Assembly: GCA_004194705.1 (NCBI GenBank)
Contig: SADC01000005.1
Span: 62,001-126,000, forward strand
Direction of reading: 5' to 3'
From: Ditylenchus dipsaci
Taxonomy: Eukaryota > Nematoda > Chromadorea > Rhabditida > Anguinidae
Length of the DNA stretch: 64,000 nucleotides
Positions 36,401 to 46,440 of the stretch are shown in pieces (the stretch's first letter is position 1; each line of letters opens with the position of its first letter). The translations under genes were made by a program, and so were the position numbers. Under the pieces are notes generated by a model, which was not told where the DNA came from, searched no databases, and saw only the letters and a program-made list of their open reading frames with translations.

Positions 36401-39400
36401 GCGGATTAAAAGTTAAAAGGCCAGTGTTAAGGGTTACACACTCTTTATCATTCTTTAAATTAAAGGACTGGCTGTTTAGATAAAAGGGATGAATGGGATG
36501 ATGGGATGACGAGCAAGATGAAACGAGCAGAACTCAGCAGTTAGTTGTCCAAGAGTGTGCATAATAGAGTTGAAAGGGTTTACTTCAAAATCACAAGAGA
36601 AAAACTCTGGCTTAAGGTCTGGGTATTGTGCTTTAATTAAAGACCACATCTTGTCATATGTGGATCTTTTTTTTGTTTGGCAGGAGTGCATGAGCAATAG
36701 GAAGATGGAATCATCAACCTCGATCACCAAGGACAACATATACCTTAAAAAAAATCACGACTACAACAAATGAATTGTTGAAGCTAATTGCACCCGCCAC
36801 GCTCCCCCTTTTTAATCTTAATCAACTATTCGAAAGTGTTTCAAAACATTCCATACCGACTTAAAATAGCCTCGAAAGTCTGTAAAGACATTTATGTTGA
36901 GTTCTGGTCAATAAAAAGTTGAAGTTTTAGAAATTTTCGGTCAAAAAACTTATTTTTTCAGTACCATGCAAAAAAAGAAAGGACTAGAGAAGCTAGGTGG
37001 AGGGCAATTGCATATTAACCTCGTTTTGTTAACTGAAGCTGGTCAAAAAACATCTTTATGCATTTTATGATCAGTGGTGTTGCTCATAATCGTGTCTAAG
37101 GATCTCTAACTCTCAAGCTACCTGCGACGCCTCCAGGCTAGGAGTTGAGAATGCGCACACCCACATACCTCAGACACAAATCACTTCAAAGTGACTCTGA
37201 ATGCATGAAAAGTACGCATACAAAAGAACATTCATGAGGTTCGGCCAGTATTACAATATTATCAAACTATGCACAAATGTTCCTGTTTTCACAAAACTGA
37301 CATTTTGGGGGTTTTTTCATTCTGAAAGAGCTTTGGAGCTCTTTCAAAATAGGGTGTAAAATGTAACAGACGAAACAGTTAAACCCAATGATTGCGGAAA
37401 AACTAAGACTTGATTGAGAGAAGTCAAGTAAATTCTCGTCGACCAAATATTTGGATAGCATGTTAATGATAGGTGGAGAGATCAAAATATTATTGAATCA
37501 ACTATGCAAGGATAAATCAAAAGAGCACAAAAACATGTGTAAATGAATCTGAACAAAAATACTTTTGCATATTAAACTTTTCCAGGGTTTCTTTTTCTTT
37601 CATCTGGACAGCCAGTAATTTTCTCTAAAAAAAGACAAAGAGTGTGTAACTCTTAACACAGGCCTTTTAATTTTTTGTCCATTCTTTTTTATTCCAAATT
37701 TTTTAATTAACATTCATTGTTAGAAATAAAATGAAACTGATAATCTTTATTAAAAGCACTAATTGTTGTTTTCGTAGAAGAAACATATAAGATTCTAAGA
37801 TCTAAATAATAATTACACTTTTCACCGCTTATTCGCCACAGAAATTAAGAGTGTACGCATAAAAAGTGGTTATTGGCGGAAAGATTTTATTGGCGAAAAG
37901 ATGCATTGGCGAACTGATTTCATTGGCGAAAAGATCCTATTGGCGAAAGGATGCCATTGGCGAAAAGATGCATTGGCGGAGTGATTTCATTGGCGAAAAG
38001 ATGCATTGGCGGAGTGATTTCATTGGCGAAAAAGACGCCATTGGCGAAAAGATGCAGTTGGCGAAATTATCTTATTGGCGAAAATTTCATTGGCGAAACG
38101 ATTACGCCCCAAATCTTAATCCTTGCAATTTTTCGGACTGCACCAACCGAAGGCAACTAAAAAAAGGCTTCAAAGACTGGGCTGGCAAAATGTTGGGTAC
38201 TTGTTTAGTTGGGGCCCCAAAAGGTCATAGTTTCATTTTTCACTACCGTATTCTCTCTAATAGAACCACACCCCCCCCCCTAATTCAAATCATCTTTTTG
38301 GCGTTGTGTTTTTGACCCACTTTTTAAAAACTTCTCTGATACAAGTTACCCCTCAATCTGTAGCCAGTGAGATGAGCTACAAATTGACGAATAACTTGTA
38401 TGAGAGCAGTCTTCAAAAAGTGGGTCAAAAACACAATGCCAAAAAGATGATTTGAATTAGGGGGTGTGGTTCTATTAGAGAGAATACGGTAGTGAAAAAT
38501 GAAACTATGACCTTTTATGGGCCCCAACTAAACAAGTACCCAACATTTTGCCACCCAGTCTTTGAAGCCTTTTTTTAGTTTTGAAGCCTTTTTTTTTTGG
38601 GGGGGGGGGGTTCGGGGGATGGCACAACTAAACAAGTACCAAATGTTGGACCCTAGGTAGGAAGAGACTTGAGAGGTTTTGTTATATTGAGAGTTGACTG
38701 TAGTCGTTGTTAGATTTACATGAAACAAATTAATTATTGAAAAGTGAAAAGATAAATCCCCTGTAACACTTACCCTTGGAGCCGTTTGAAAACCTCACGG
38801 TTGAGCAACAGCAACTGCTTCATATATGATGCGCTACACCTTCACCTTTTTTTAAAGGTATATTTGTGCTCCGAATGTTGACTATCCATGCTGGCATACT
38901 CGTCTGCACTGAAATCGTTGATGAAATGTACGTTTCAGCAGCTAAGAATCAAATAACAAAAATTAGTTCTACTCCCTTGTTGAAACACTCACATACTCTA
39001 TTTTAGGTGGGAGGACTACGTTCGTCTTAACGCAGGTTAGCAATCATCTTTGTTAACAAATTAAGTGCTAAAAGTGAAAAGCAAGGAAGAGGCACTGTTC
39101 CTACCAGATTTTTGAATTTACACATAATGAGAATATCCTAGTGGATGCACTGAAATGATATTTTACATCATATCAACTGTTTTTCGCATTATATTTTTAA
39201 TTTGACCACATAACCAGTTGCTGGTGAATAATGGTGTTTTGCACATGGTTATTAAAGATTTTCGTATTATGTACTCTTATTCAGCCAAGTTTCCCAAAAC
39301 GCCAGGCGGGTTAGTCCATCTGCCATTTCTGTGGAAGACGGAAAAGCGGGCAAAACTCCGGGCACACCATCTGACCGCCAACCTCTGCTTCCTAAGCGCA

Positions 39401-39900
39401 AGACAAGCGTTTTGGTACCCCTTGTGTCTGCAAGGCGAGATTCCACCATTTACCCCACCTACCTTCATCAAACCAATTTCGACCGTCCCTCCAGTGCCTT
39501 ACCTTATGCTACAACAGCTGGATTGGCTGCTGCATCACATTTTCTTTCGCCACAACCAAGAAGTGACTTCCATCTGAAGACACCTAGTGCTCAACAATGG
39601 CGCATGGGACGAATGAGAGGAGGCAGAGGTGGGCCAGCTGGAGGTATGGTCAGACCTAGGAATGTAGGCAGGAGTGTGGGTTCTACTTTGGCAGGTGTAG
39701 CTGGAGCGGCAGCTACTCTTTCAGCAATCCACAATGCCAAACAACAGCAGCAGCAACACAGCTACCAAACACCCATTGTCATTGAAGACAACAGCAATGA
39801 AAGTGCCGAGGACGCCAGTGGTCAGGAGGAAAGTGGACCGGAGGAAAGACCAAAAGAGGGATGGTTGCAACCGCCTACATCTCATCAAGAAGGGCCTTAG
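27417..39900 (+). CDS. innexin gap-junction protein, 18 exons
   Basis: Four-pass gap-junction channel subunit of the nematode innexin family; paralog not assigned. Exons: 27417-27539, 28194-28235, 28287-28332, 28381-28499, 31486-31529, 31597-31672, 31723-31937, 32029-32113, 32165-32205, 32543-32564, 32624-32652, 32709-32738, 32793-32896, 33644-33716, 34828-34855, 38858-38927, 39007-39035, 39290-39900. All phases fit; about 595 aa. SDDDMADRLHYYYTTT precedes TM1. Loop-1 cysteines are C56 and C74, and YYQW is at 102-105. TM2 is VICAFMFYSPCLIW. Loop 2 has WSDSGNFPRVTYC (C264) and HTVQC (C281), then TM4. The cytoplasmic part has FIARRLELADVEF, FVRDYIKMDG, IFVLRMLTIHAGILV and MWEDYV. The last 200 aa are a low-complexity tail with an RGG-like stretch and a Gln run. 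One C is missing from the run at 28414-28417. The intron after exon 4 is GC-AG. ATG follows TTTTAG by one base. Confidence 0.93.
27558..27791. mobile_element. TA-flanked MITE in innexin intron 1
   Basis: TA|CAGTCGACTCTCTATAGTTA on the left and CTATAGAGAACTAACTG|TA on the right, 234 bp. The inner palindrome GTTTTTGGCCCACTTTT / AAAAAGTGGGTTGAAAGCAC is shared with copies at 33385-33550, 38290-38455 and 63030-63190. It starts 19 bases after the exon-1 splice donor. Confidence 0.75.
28755..29068. other. innexin intron 4: fragment of the TTAA MITE and simple AT-rich DNA
   Basis: GAAAGTATTTCCAAAGGCGG then GTACCAGTGAAATTC matches an inner arm of the 10265 element. No partner arm was found nearby except a short one at about 31196. 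Confidence 0.4.
29069..29322. mobile_element. CCGTATTTTCTC-ended MITE
   Basis: Left ACCGTATTTTCTCTATTGAA, right TTAATAGAGAAAATACGGTA. Inner CCCCTATGGGGGATTATTT and TTGGGGGATTATTAGAGAG are related. Lies in innexin intron 4. Confidence 0.7.
29325..29560. repeat. hairpin-family copy (H3)
   Basis: ATGTCTAAGGTAACTGAGTG ... CACCCACATACCTTAGATG surround a stem of CTAACTCTCGAGCACCCTGC and GTTGAGATGCGCAC. It continues with CACTCGAAAGGACTCTGG and ATGCATGAAAAAGCATGCGT. Confidence 0.75.
29727..29840 (+). repeat. GGCCGCAAGTGTC minisatellite
   Basis: Eight to nine units of 13-15 bp (GGCCGCAAATGTCG, GGCCGCAAGTGTC and variants) in tandem within innexin intron 4. Confidence 0.8.
29905..31115. repeat. compound repeat with direct and inverted copies
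   Basis: TTTTGGATGTAGC...CAAGCGCTGAACATGG at 29919-29980 recurs directly at 30577-30640. GGGTATTTATCTCTAATTCA at about 30055 recurs inverted at about 31085-31110. A TTGGGCGCAACTCATTTGTA type unit (30400-30460) adds a third motif. Confidence 0.65.
31385..31467. repeat. pogo-like right end in innexin intron 4
   Basis: TAGGCGGGAACAAACG ... CTATATCGAGAGTAGACTGTA, ending 18 bases before exon 5 of the innexin gene. Confidence 0.5.
33385..33550. repeat. internal-palindrome MITE copy in innexin intron 13
   Basis: CTTGTTTTTGGCATTGTGTA ... GGTCAAAAACACAATGCCAA, the same palindrome as in the 27558 element. The open frame across it is incidental. Confidence 0.6.
34182..34734. mobile_element. CCGTATTTCCTC-ended MITE, interrupted by E34
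   Basis: Left ACCGTATCTCCTCTAATTAA then CGCCC; right GGGCGTTGATTAGAGGAAAT then ACGGTA. It lies in innexin intron 14 and hosts the insertion at 34244-34522. Confidence 0.75.
34244..34522. mobile_element. tandem-TIR element E34 (Mutator-like type), nested
   Basis: Ends GGCTGTAGACCGAAATATAC and GTATATTTCGGTGTACAGCC, with TTTTAGGA duplicated exactly (34236-34243, 34523-34530). The arms carry short TACCGAAA / TTTCGGTA and GTACCAAA units. 279 bp, nested in the 34182-34734 MITE. The terminal GGCTGTA is shared with E2. Confidence 0.85.
35806..35905 (+). repeat. GGCTACTGTAATATAC-CCACCCC repeats inside E35
   Basis: Three units of CTACTGTAATATAC or CTACTGTCATATAC, two of them followed by C-runs with CCACCCC. 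They resemble the CTACTGGCTTATACCCCCC units of the 51.4 kb element. Confidence 0.5.
36476..36739 (-). pseudogene. MULE (Mutator-like) transposase fragment
   Basis: An 87-codon open frame reads LLMHSCQTKKRSTYDKMWSL then IKAQYPDLKPEFFSCDFE and, after about 20 residues, CSFHLARH. Order and spacing match the core of the MULE transposase domain: a K-x-TY stretch, the hydrophobic strand before the DFE catalytic Asp/Glu, and the C-x-FH motif. The normal domain is several times longer and neither side extends, so this is a relic. It sits inside E35, tying that element to Mutator-like transposition. I rely on motif order, not on a database match. Confidence 0.65.
37060..37235. repeat. hairpin-family copy (H4), nested in E35
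   Basis: CGTGTCTAAGGATCTCTAAC then TCTCAAGCTACCTGCG; GCGCACACCCACATACCTCA then CACTTCAAAGTGACTCTG. The left arm is shortened. Confidence 0.7.
38158..38580. repeat. foldback repeat with nested CCGTATTCTCTCTAAT MITE
   Basis: Outer arms GGCTTCAAAGACTGGG...GGGTACTTGTTTAGTTGG and CCAACTAAACAAGTACCC...CCCAGTCTTTGAAGCC. Inner element 38244-38491 with ACCGTATTCTCTCTAATAGA and its complement, holding the palindrome also seen at 27558. Confidence 0.75.
38640..38702. repeat. pogo-like right end before innexin exon 16
   Basis: GGACCCTAGGTAGGAAGAG ... TTATATTGAGAGTTGACTGTA. Confidence 0.45.
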
Positions 39901-40026
39901 AATCGAAGCAAATTTGTGTGGATAAAATGAGTGCTAAAAATTGCTGTTGAAAATTTGAGACTTTAAAAATAGCACACCTTTTGACATTGTTATGTAGCCT
40001 TTTTCTTGAGTGGCTGAAAAGACACC

Positions 40027-40032
40027 AATAAA
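40027..40032 (+). terminator. polyadenylation signal of the innexin gene
   Basis: AATAAA starts 127 bases after the innexin stop codon TAG (39898-39900) and is followed by a T-rich stretch. Confidence 0.6.
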
Positions 40033-40159
40033 AAATTTTTTTGTACAATTTTTGTTTTTGTACAAAGTACGAGTAGAAACACAAAGGACGAGAAAAGGAC
40101 GAAGACGAGTACGACCAATTCAAAAAAGTCGGTACGAGGACGAGTACGAAGCATAATTG

Positions 40160-40385
40160 TGCGGGCGAAAAGATCGGCACCGGGCGCACTTTGGCCCTCC
40201 TGTTGTTTTTGGTCATTTTCACCACCGGGCACCGGTCTCTTCAAAACGTGGCGCCAGGCGTCAGAAATCGGCGCCGGCACCAAGAGCACCGGCGCTTTTT
40301 TTTGTAAATAATCAGTGCCGGCCGCCATGGCAGAAAAGTTCGCGCCGGCGAGAAAAATGCAAAAAATTGGCGCCGGGCGCCGATT
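40160..40385. repeat. GGCGCCGGCAC GC-rich array downstream of the innexin gene
   Basis: Repeated GCACCGGGCGC, GGCGCCGGCAC and CGCCGGCGAG in otherwise AT-rich DNA, about 130 bp after the innexin polyadenylation signal. Style and length fit a transposon terminal array. Confidence 0.5.
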
Positions 40386-41830
40386 AACTTACATAAAGAA
40401 AGTAGCTACGCCAGTTTTTTATTTATTTTTATTTTACATTACAATTTTATTGCTATTTCAACTTATAATACAGAAGTTGAAAGGTATTGGAGCTGTATGC
40501 TTCATGAAAGCTGAAAACTGAAAGAATCAGCACAAAACACAGTCTAGAAACAACTAAAATAAGGCTATCTCCATAATAAGAAAAGATATAAAAAAACCAC
40601 TGAAATGGATGGCCTATAAAAATTTTCGAAAATTTGAAAAAAAATCATGCTGTCATGCTTAAAAATGCATGGTAAAGATGGTTTGATCCAGGGTGGGGAA
40701 CTCCGACTTTTCGAACCCTGCTTACTATTCGGCAAGAGCCGAAAGTGCGTTTTCACCAAAACGTCGTTTTTTCAAGGCCCTGAGAACGATAGAAATATAA
40801 AAAAATATGGGAGGAAGTTTTTTCCGAAAAAAGATTCGTTCGCTTTGGCCCTCCTGTGATTTTTGGTCATTTTTTGTCTTGGTCCCACTATTCGTTTATT
40901 TTTCAACCACCCAGACTCATCACCCAGCAATCGACCCCCCCCCCTCCGCCCTCCAGAGGGTCGACTGTATTACCTTTTGTGTCGATTTTCATCATGAAAA
41001 TAAACAAAAAAACCTCTTGTTTTTTTTTGGAATTTTTGGAAGTATTGACTAAACCAATTACTTTTAATATTATTGGCTTTGGATCCGCCCGATCCATAGA
41101 CATAAAAGAGAATGAGTGGTGTGATGAGCTGACAACACAGGGCAGCAGGTGAGAAAAAATGCTTGGATCTTTATTGTTTATCTTTGCTCTGATCTTACCT
41201 TCTAATTAAACTGGATGATCTATTGGTGAACGTTGGAGGAGAGCAACTTGGCCACTGCAAATAAAAATTTTGAGAAATTTACGTGCTCGTTTAATCTATC
41301 ATATTTCGTCCAGTGCTCTCACACTTTCATACAAAATACAGTTTTTATTTATCGTAATTCCTTGTAAGCAACTTCTCCTGCATTTTTTTTGTAAAAGCTG
41401 TATTGTGACCTGTTTATGACTTTTGTGATATCAAATTTATAAAATGCGACTTTGAAAAAACATGTATAGAATTCTGTAAACAAATAGTTTTTTAAAAATG
41501 ATCCAAAAATGCGCATTTTCTGCTTTAAGCAAAATTTTGCGGGAAATTTAAAAACTCCTCTAATCTGACTAGGAAAAAAACTTAAAATGGCTTCTAGTTT
41601 TCTGAATTCTGTATTTAAAAAATTTGATATATATTTTTGAAAATAGGGATCCTCAGCTTTCTTTTGGTGTATCACATATTCTCCGAAATGTAAGCCTCCA
41701 CACTCTCATGCAAAATCGCTTTGTATTTGACTTTAAATCTGGGCTTTAATCTGACCTGCAGACTACGGTACAGGCCCTGTACTCAAATTTTTGAAAGAAA
41801 AGTTGAAAATCTGATATTCATGACCTACGT
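40386..41830. other. no gene seen
   Basis: AT-rich. A short pogo-like right end (GAGGGTCGACTGTATTACC, about 40957) is present. No exon pair with matching phase was found. Confidence 0.35.
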
Positions 41831-42005
41831 CCAGGGTTTTACACAAATGTGCCCTTTTGGTAACAATGTGCCTTTTTTTTTATTTCACAGTCAACAAAAG
41901 TATGTGCCCTACAAAGGGCACAATATGCCCTTTTCAAGGCAAATATTTTTTCAAAAATACGATGTGCCCTGAAATGTGCCCTTTAGGGCACATTTGTCGA
42001 ACCCT
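41831..42005. repeat. GTGCCCTTTTGG array with inverted ends
   Basis: Ends CAGGGTTTTACACAAATGTG and CACATTTGTCGAACCCTA are inverted. The interior is built of GTGCCC / GGGCAC units. A small tandem-unit element; the flanking duplication is only approximate. Confidence 0.6.
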
Positions 42006-42952
42006 ACTTACTTCTACTTTTCAGTTTCACGTCGAATGGGCGTAGAATAAAAAATTTGCAAAAAATGAAAAATCGAAGGTGGAGTTGAACTTGCGACCTC
42101 GAGAAAAATAGCCTTATTTGATATGTAAAATGGGCGAAAGTAAACTTTACCAGTGCGCTTTGCAGATACCTCTAAAAATCCAGAATGCAACCTTTTGGGC
42201 GTTTTGAAAAGCAGTGCATGTAGCATCCAAAATTTTAGGTTGGTTGTATGACTTGCTTATATATAATATGAAAAAATATTTTTTAGTATTGAAATTAAAT
42301 TAAATTAAATTTAAATTTTGGTCAATGTCCCGTGCTGGAGTCCCACTTCGTCATTCGTAGAGGAAAAAAAATAATGGAGGAGGAGATAGATTATATAGTC
42401 CTAGTGTTTTTATGGTTCATCTCTGGTCCCTTCGCACTTGAGCGAGAACATCTTTCGCCTTTTACTAAAGATTTCCGTGTGGAGGGGCATCTATGAGTAA
42501 GCAACTTTTGGGGTCCTTTCCCATGAGGGGAGGTCCAAAATGAGATTCATTGAATGAGGTTGAAAGATTCAGTTCCTCATAATTGATTAAATATTGAAGG
42601 AATTTGTGCTTCAGGTCCGCAATATTTAAAAACTTGTCTCGAGTGGAAAATCAGTGCAAAAAAAACTTTTTCATACTCCAATACAAAAACACCATTTTCA
42701 TGATCAGATATCAATAGTCTTACAATTTTCTCAATCACTATGTCAATTATTATGAAAATTTGCAAGGAGAGTGAAACAACTGCAGCGTAGCTTGAGGGGC
42801 AATCATTTTTTTAGTTTCGGAACTTTTTACAACCAGAAGCGACATTTTTATGTGAGCGGCGGTCATAAGCCTAGCCAGGTTTTGGCGAGGGGCTATAGCC
42901 CAGCCACCCTCCCCCTCTGGGTACGCCTATGGCGGTGGTATTAGTCGTGCAG

Positions 42953-43143
42953 GTAGACTGTGAGTGGTCAGATATTGAAAAGAAGTCTAAGTTTGCAAAC
43001 CAGGCAATATATGATATTCAGCGTAAATATCACGCTCGAATGAAGAACATAATCCAAATTAATAAAGATGGCGCTCTCAACTCTAGGATCAGTTTTTGCG
43101 AAAGCATTTTCGACCGAAAGAGGGAGCACGGAGTTCAGCTTAG
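42953..43143 (+). other. isolated exon-like segment
   Basis: A 191-bp open segment after TCGTGCAG and before G|GTGGGT reads VDCEWSDIEKKSKFANQAIY onwards to KREHGVQLR. Charged, ordinary composition and plausible splice edges suggest an exon or a processed fragment, but no partner exon was found nearby and the family is not recognised. Confidence 0.3.
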
Positions 43144-43189
43144 GTGGGTCAATGTTGGAGCAGTATTCTCGTATTCCGCTTAAGACAAA

Positions 43190-43560
43190 TTTTATAATAT
43201 TCCGGACCTAATGTACACACCCCCATTAACACGGGAAGGGAAACCTGTGGTGACGAGATATTCCGGTAAAGCCAACGTCGCAGACCATTATTCGGCGGAA
43301 ATATGGCTCACGTTTCTGTCACATGTAGTAGTTCGTAAGTAGTTTATGGCTTGCGTTTTGGCTTTTTTTGCTAGAGGATACATACTCTTCCGGACATTTC
43401 GGGACACAAACGCGGTCTATAGAGCCTTGTGTGAAAAATAGTTTTTTTTTGAATTTCAACTTTATCAAATAATGATTTAGGACATTGCCCTACCGGGATA
43501 TCTCGTTGCCACAGGTTCGCAGGAGGGTGTGAAAGTGTCGAAGATTTATGCCCATGGCGA
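43190..43560. repeat. foldback repeat
   Basis: CCTGTGGTGACGAGATATTC (about 43247) pairs with GATATCTCGTTGCCACAGG (about 43497). The rest is diverged. Confidence 0.45.
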
Positions 43561-43810
43561 ATAGAACTGCAAAAATGACACCTAAAACCCTAATATGTGA
43601 GGACTCTTAGTGGACCAAGTTTTTTCACAAATTACGGGCTGCTTTGACCGTGTTTGCGATGCTATTTTACCTGGGCGACTTAAGCAGGCGTGACTTTTGC
43701 AGCACAACAAATGTGGATAGATCTACTTTTCTGTCGTACTTTCAATAGAAGACAATGCAAAATTAAAATTATAACTTTTCAGAAGGCTTTAGCAAACCTT
43801 TAGTCAAACT

Positions 43811-44524
43811 AGGCAAAAGTACCGGCCGGACTCCCTTATTCGGTGCCCTCCTAAAAGCGCCCAAAAAATGTTTTTTCGACGTTAAGCACTTTTAAAACAT
43901 AAAAACATGTTTTTAGGGCGCTGCCGACCATTCTTAGAAAAAAATTTGTGACCAAAAGTTGACTTTTTGCCTTGAGGGACCAAGGTTAGGGATACTGGAG
44001 GGTACCTGAATTGCATATTTTTTAAATTAATTCCTCGTTTTACTCCCTAGAAATTGACAAAAAAAAAGAGTTTCTGAATGCATTTTTGATCAAGGGTACT
44101 TCTCGGAATTATGTCTAAGGTGAGTGAGTGCGCGCATCTCTAACTCTCAAGCCCCCTGCGCCCCCAAAGGGGGCGCAGGCGGCTTGGAGTTGAGATGCGC
44201 ACACCCACATACCTTAGACGCAAATTACTCGAAAGTGACTCTGGATGCATGAAAAATGTATGCATACCAGAGTTTCTTTATGCGGTAGGTTCCAGTTTAC
44301 AAAACTATGTTCAAAATCCATCTTTTTACGAAATCCAGGTACCCTCTAGCACCCTTTACCTTGGTCCACCAAGACAAAAAGTCAACTTTTAATAAAAAAA
44401 AATTCTAAAAATGGTCGGCCGCGCTCTAAAAACATGTTTTCTAAACGTTAAAAGTGCTAAAACGTCGAAAAGGGAAGGCAAGGCTTTTAGGAAGGCACCG
44501 AAGAAGGGAGTTTAGCCAAAGTAC
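43811..44524. mobile_element. full-length hairpin-family element (H5)
   Basis: The arms run from GGCAAAAGTACCGGCCGGAC to its diverged complement at 44480-44524 (GGCACCGAAGAAGGGAG ... CCAAAGTACC). They include AAAAGTTGACTTTTTGCCTT against AAAAAGTCAACTTTTAAT and GGGACCAAGG against CCTTGGTCC. The centre is the family core: TATGTCTAAGGTGAGTGAGT ... CCCCCTGCGCCCCCAAAGGG ... ACATACCTTAGACGC, then CACTCGAAAGTGACTCTGG and ATGCATGAAAAATGTATGCA. This copy shows that the dispersed hairpin is the middle of a roughly 700-bp foldback element. Confidence 0.8.
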
Positions 44525-45124
44525 CTCTCGAAATTCGGACTGGTAACGGCTAAAACAGTAGATTCCACGTTTCGATGTTTTATTGGAAACCAGGTCACCA
44601 ATTTCTTTAGTACTTAAAAATTAACACTAATCGATTGACCTTGGAATGTATCGAAAGCGCTAAAATTACCGTTTTCTTGGCACTTTCTTCGTCTCTGCAC
44701 CATCATATTTGCAGACCGGAATAAGCATTCTGAACTTTGCCTTTAAAGCAACATCCATTAAACAGTTATTAATCTGCACCTTAATGAAAATCAAAATTTG
44801 CGTTTCCTCAATGTGCCTTGCACCCCGGCCGTCTATATGGTACTTATCCCGTTTAACCCATCCAACCCTCCTTCTCACCCCCAATTTTCAAAAAGTGACC
44901 CGAAAACACCTACGGAGCTCATTTTTTCCTGGACAACACGATGCAAAAAGCATATTTAAACACTTTCTGAATAAATAAATTAAATTTTGTCAAAAAAATA
45001 GCCGCCCACCATTTGCGGCTAGATTATCTTTTTAAGGTATTTTTGACCAAATTTCAGCCTCGAGTCAACTTAAAGTAAAAATAATAAATTTTGAACAGGT
45101 TTTCATTCTATCGCATAAAGAAAC

Positions 45125-45245
45125 GCTGGTTTGCGTGTGTTTTTATGCAACCAGAGTCACTTTCGAGTGTTTTATTTCTAAGGTATGTGGGTGTGCGCAT
45201 CTCAACCCCTAGCAACCAAGCCCGAAGGTGGCTTGGTTGGCGGTT
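45125..45245. repeat. hairpin-family half copy (H6)
   Basis: ATGCAACCAGAGTCACTTTC GAGTG then CTAAGGTATGTGGGTGTGCG then CCAAGCCCGAAGGTGGCTTG. Only one outer arm is present. Confidence 0.65.
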
Positions 45246-45363
45246 AAACGGCTTAAGTACCTAACAATATGTGTGGCTGATTTTTGACCCCAAATGCTGA
45301 TTTTTGAAAATTTTCGGCTGATTTTCGGGTCATCCTACTTGGGATCCCTGATATATATATATA

Positions 45364-45590
45364 TAAAGAAAGCTGGTTGAATTCTGACCTTATGAGATGT
45401 GGGTCAAAACAACAGATTTATATTAGAAAAATTGAGTGAAAGTACTTTGAATATTCCCAGAGCTTAATTTTCGGGTTGAAAATGAAAAATCAAGCGCCGG
45501 GCATGTTCAAAGCACTTTTACTCTATTTTTCTAATATCGAACGCTTGTTTTATTCCATATTTTATTATGCCAGAATTCAACCAGCTTTTT
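45364..45590. repeat. foldback MITE
   Basis: AAAGCTGGTTGAATTCTG on the left and CAGAATTCAACCAGCTTTTTT on the right. The inner strings TATTAGAAAAATTGAGTG and TCTATTTTTCTAATATCG also pair. Confidence 0.75.
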
Positions 45591-46192
45591 TTCTATGTAT
45601 GACACCGCTTGAAGAAAATTCGACTTGAACGACTTATAGCTCTATTTTCATTTCTCCTACCTGGCGCTTAGCCCGGCGCTTAACCAATCATGTTCGAGAG
45701 CCTTGATATAATAGTAATTTTTGAATTGCCCAACCAGTAAAGCAATCCGATAGACCAACTAACCATATTACTGCTCGCACTAGCTACTTGTCTTCCTGCC
45801 ATTTTCTCAAGCATTTTAATCTGGTCTTGAGTTTTAGGCTACCCCATTTGCTTACTGCCCCTCTTGCTTCTACTACTTTCTCCGGATTAATTTTATTTTG
45901 TTTAAGGAAAAGTGGGAGAGAATTTTTTATTGTGCTAGTCTTTTAACAACCACTCACCCTTCTCCTATTTCCCTAAAAGCAATGTGATTGGAATTGCCCG
46001 TCGGTCATTTGCTTGACTTAAATGCAAACTTTTTAAGCTGATTGAATGTTAATTTTTTTCATGTTCCCTCTGCTAGTGAAGAGTAGGGTGGTAAAGGCTA
46101 AATTAAAGATTGTGAATCGTGCCTCTGAGTAAACTCTAAACTTGTCACCATTACATAAATTTGTTATTGGCTACTACCTTTACTCTGACAAC

Positions 46193-46330
46193 CAGTGCTG
46201 GGAATTTCAAAAATTTCGCTCCTGCCCTTGCTCTTGGCTCTTGATCTCAAAATTTTTGCTCCCGCTCCTGCTCTTGGCTCTTATACTTATAATTTTTGCT
46301 CTTGGCTCCTGTGATTTTTTCTCTTAAGAA
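46193..46330. repeat. hAT-like fragment with CTCTTGGCTC repeats
   Basis: Starts CAGTGCTGGGAATTTC, like the hAT MITE at 48002, followed by three degenerate CTCCTGCTCTTGGCTCTT units. The right end is not found. A related right end (CCCAGCGCTG) lies at about 49388. Confidence 0.5.
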
Positions 46331-46365
46331 TCCCCCAAGAATCCGACCTTTCAAAAATTGCTGTA

Positions 46366-46440
46366 CCGTATTTCCTCTAATTGCCGCCCCCCCTCCAATT
46401 GCCGCCCCCCCTCTAATTGCCGCCCCCCTATTTTTTCGAA
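46366..46440 (+). repeat. CCGTATTTCCTCTAATTGCCGCCCCCC end with three tandem units
   Basis: Three direct copies of CTAATTGCCGCCCCCC or CCAATTGCCGCCCCCC. A right-end match (GGGCGGCAATTAGAGGATAT ACGGTA) lies at 48949-48971. Confidence 0.6.

Larger units (their letters stand above)
35308..38110. mobile_element. 2.8-kb tandem-TIR Mutator-like element E35
   Basis: Ends GGGGCGTAATCGTTTCGCC and GGCGAAACGATTACGCCCC, with AAATCTTA duplicated (35300-35307, 38111-38118). The left arm is about eleven 18-19 bp units of TTTTCGCCAATGGCATC type (35320-35530); the right arm is the inverted array at 37870-38100. A second inverted pair lies inside (about 36300-36480 against 37570-37700). It contains a MULE transposase relic on the minus strand and a nested hairpin-family copy. 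It occupies most of innexin intron 15. Confidence 0.88.

Noticed and set aside
35308..38110. CRISPR-like regularly spaced repeats
   Set aside because: The units are contiguous tandem arrays in inverted pairs with a target duplication in a eukaryotic intron. There are no unique spacers or cas genes.
39218..39577. Separate gene in the frame overlapping the innexin tail
   Set aside because: It is the alternative reading frame of innexin exon 18; better explained by acceptor choice than by an independent gene.
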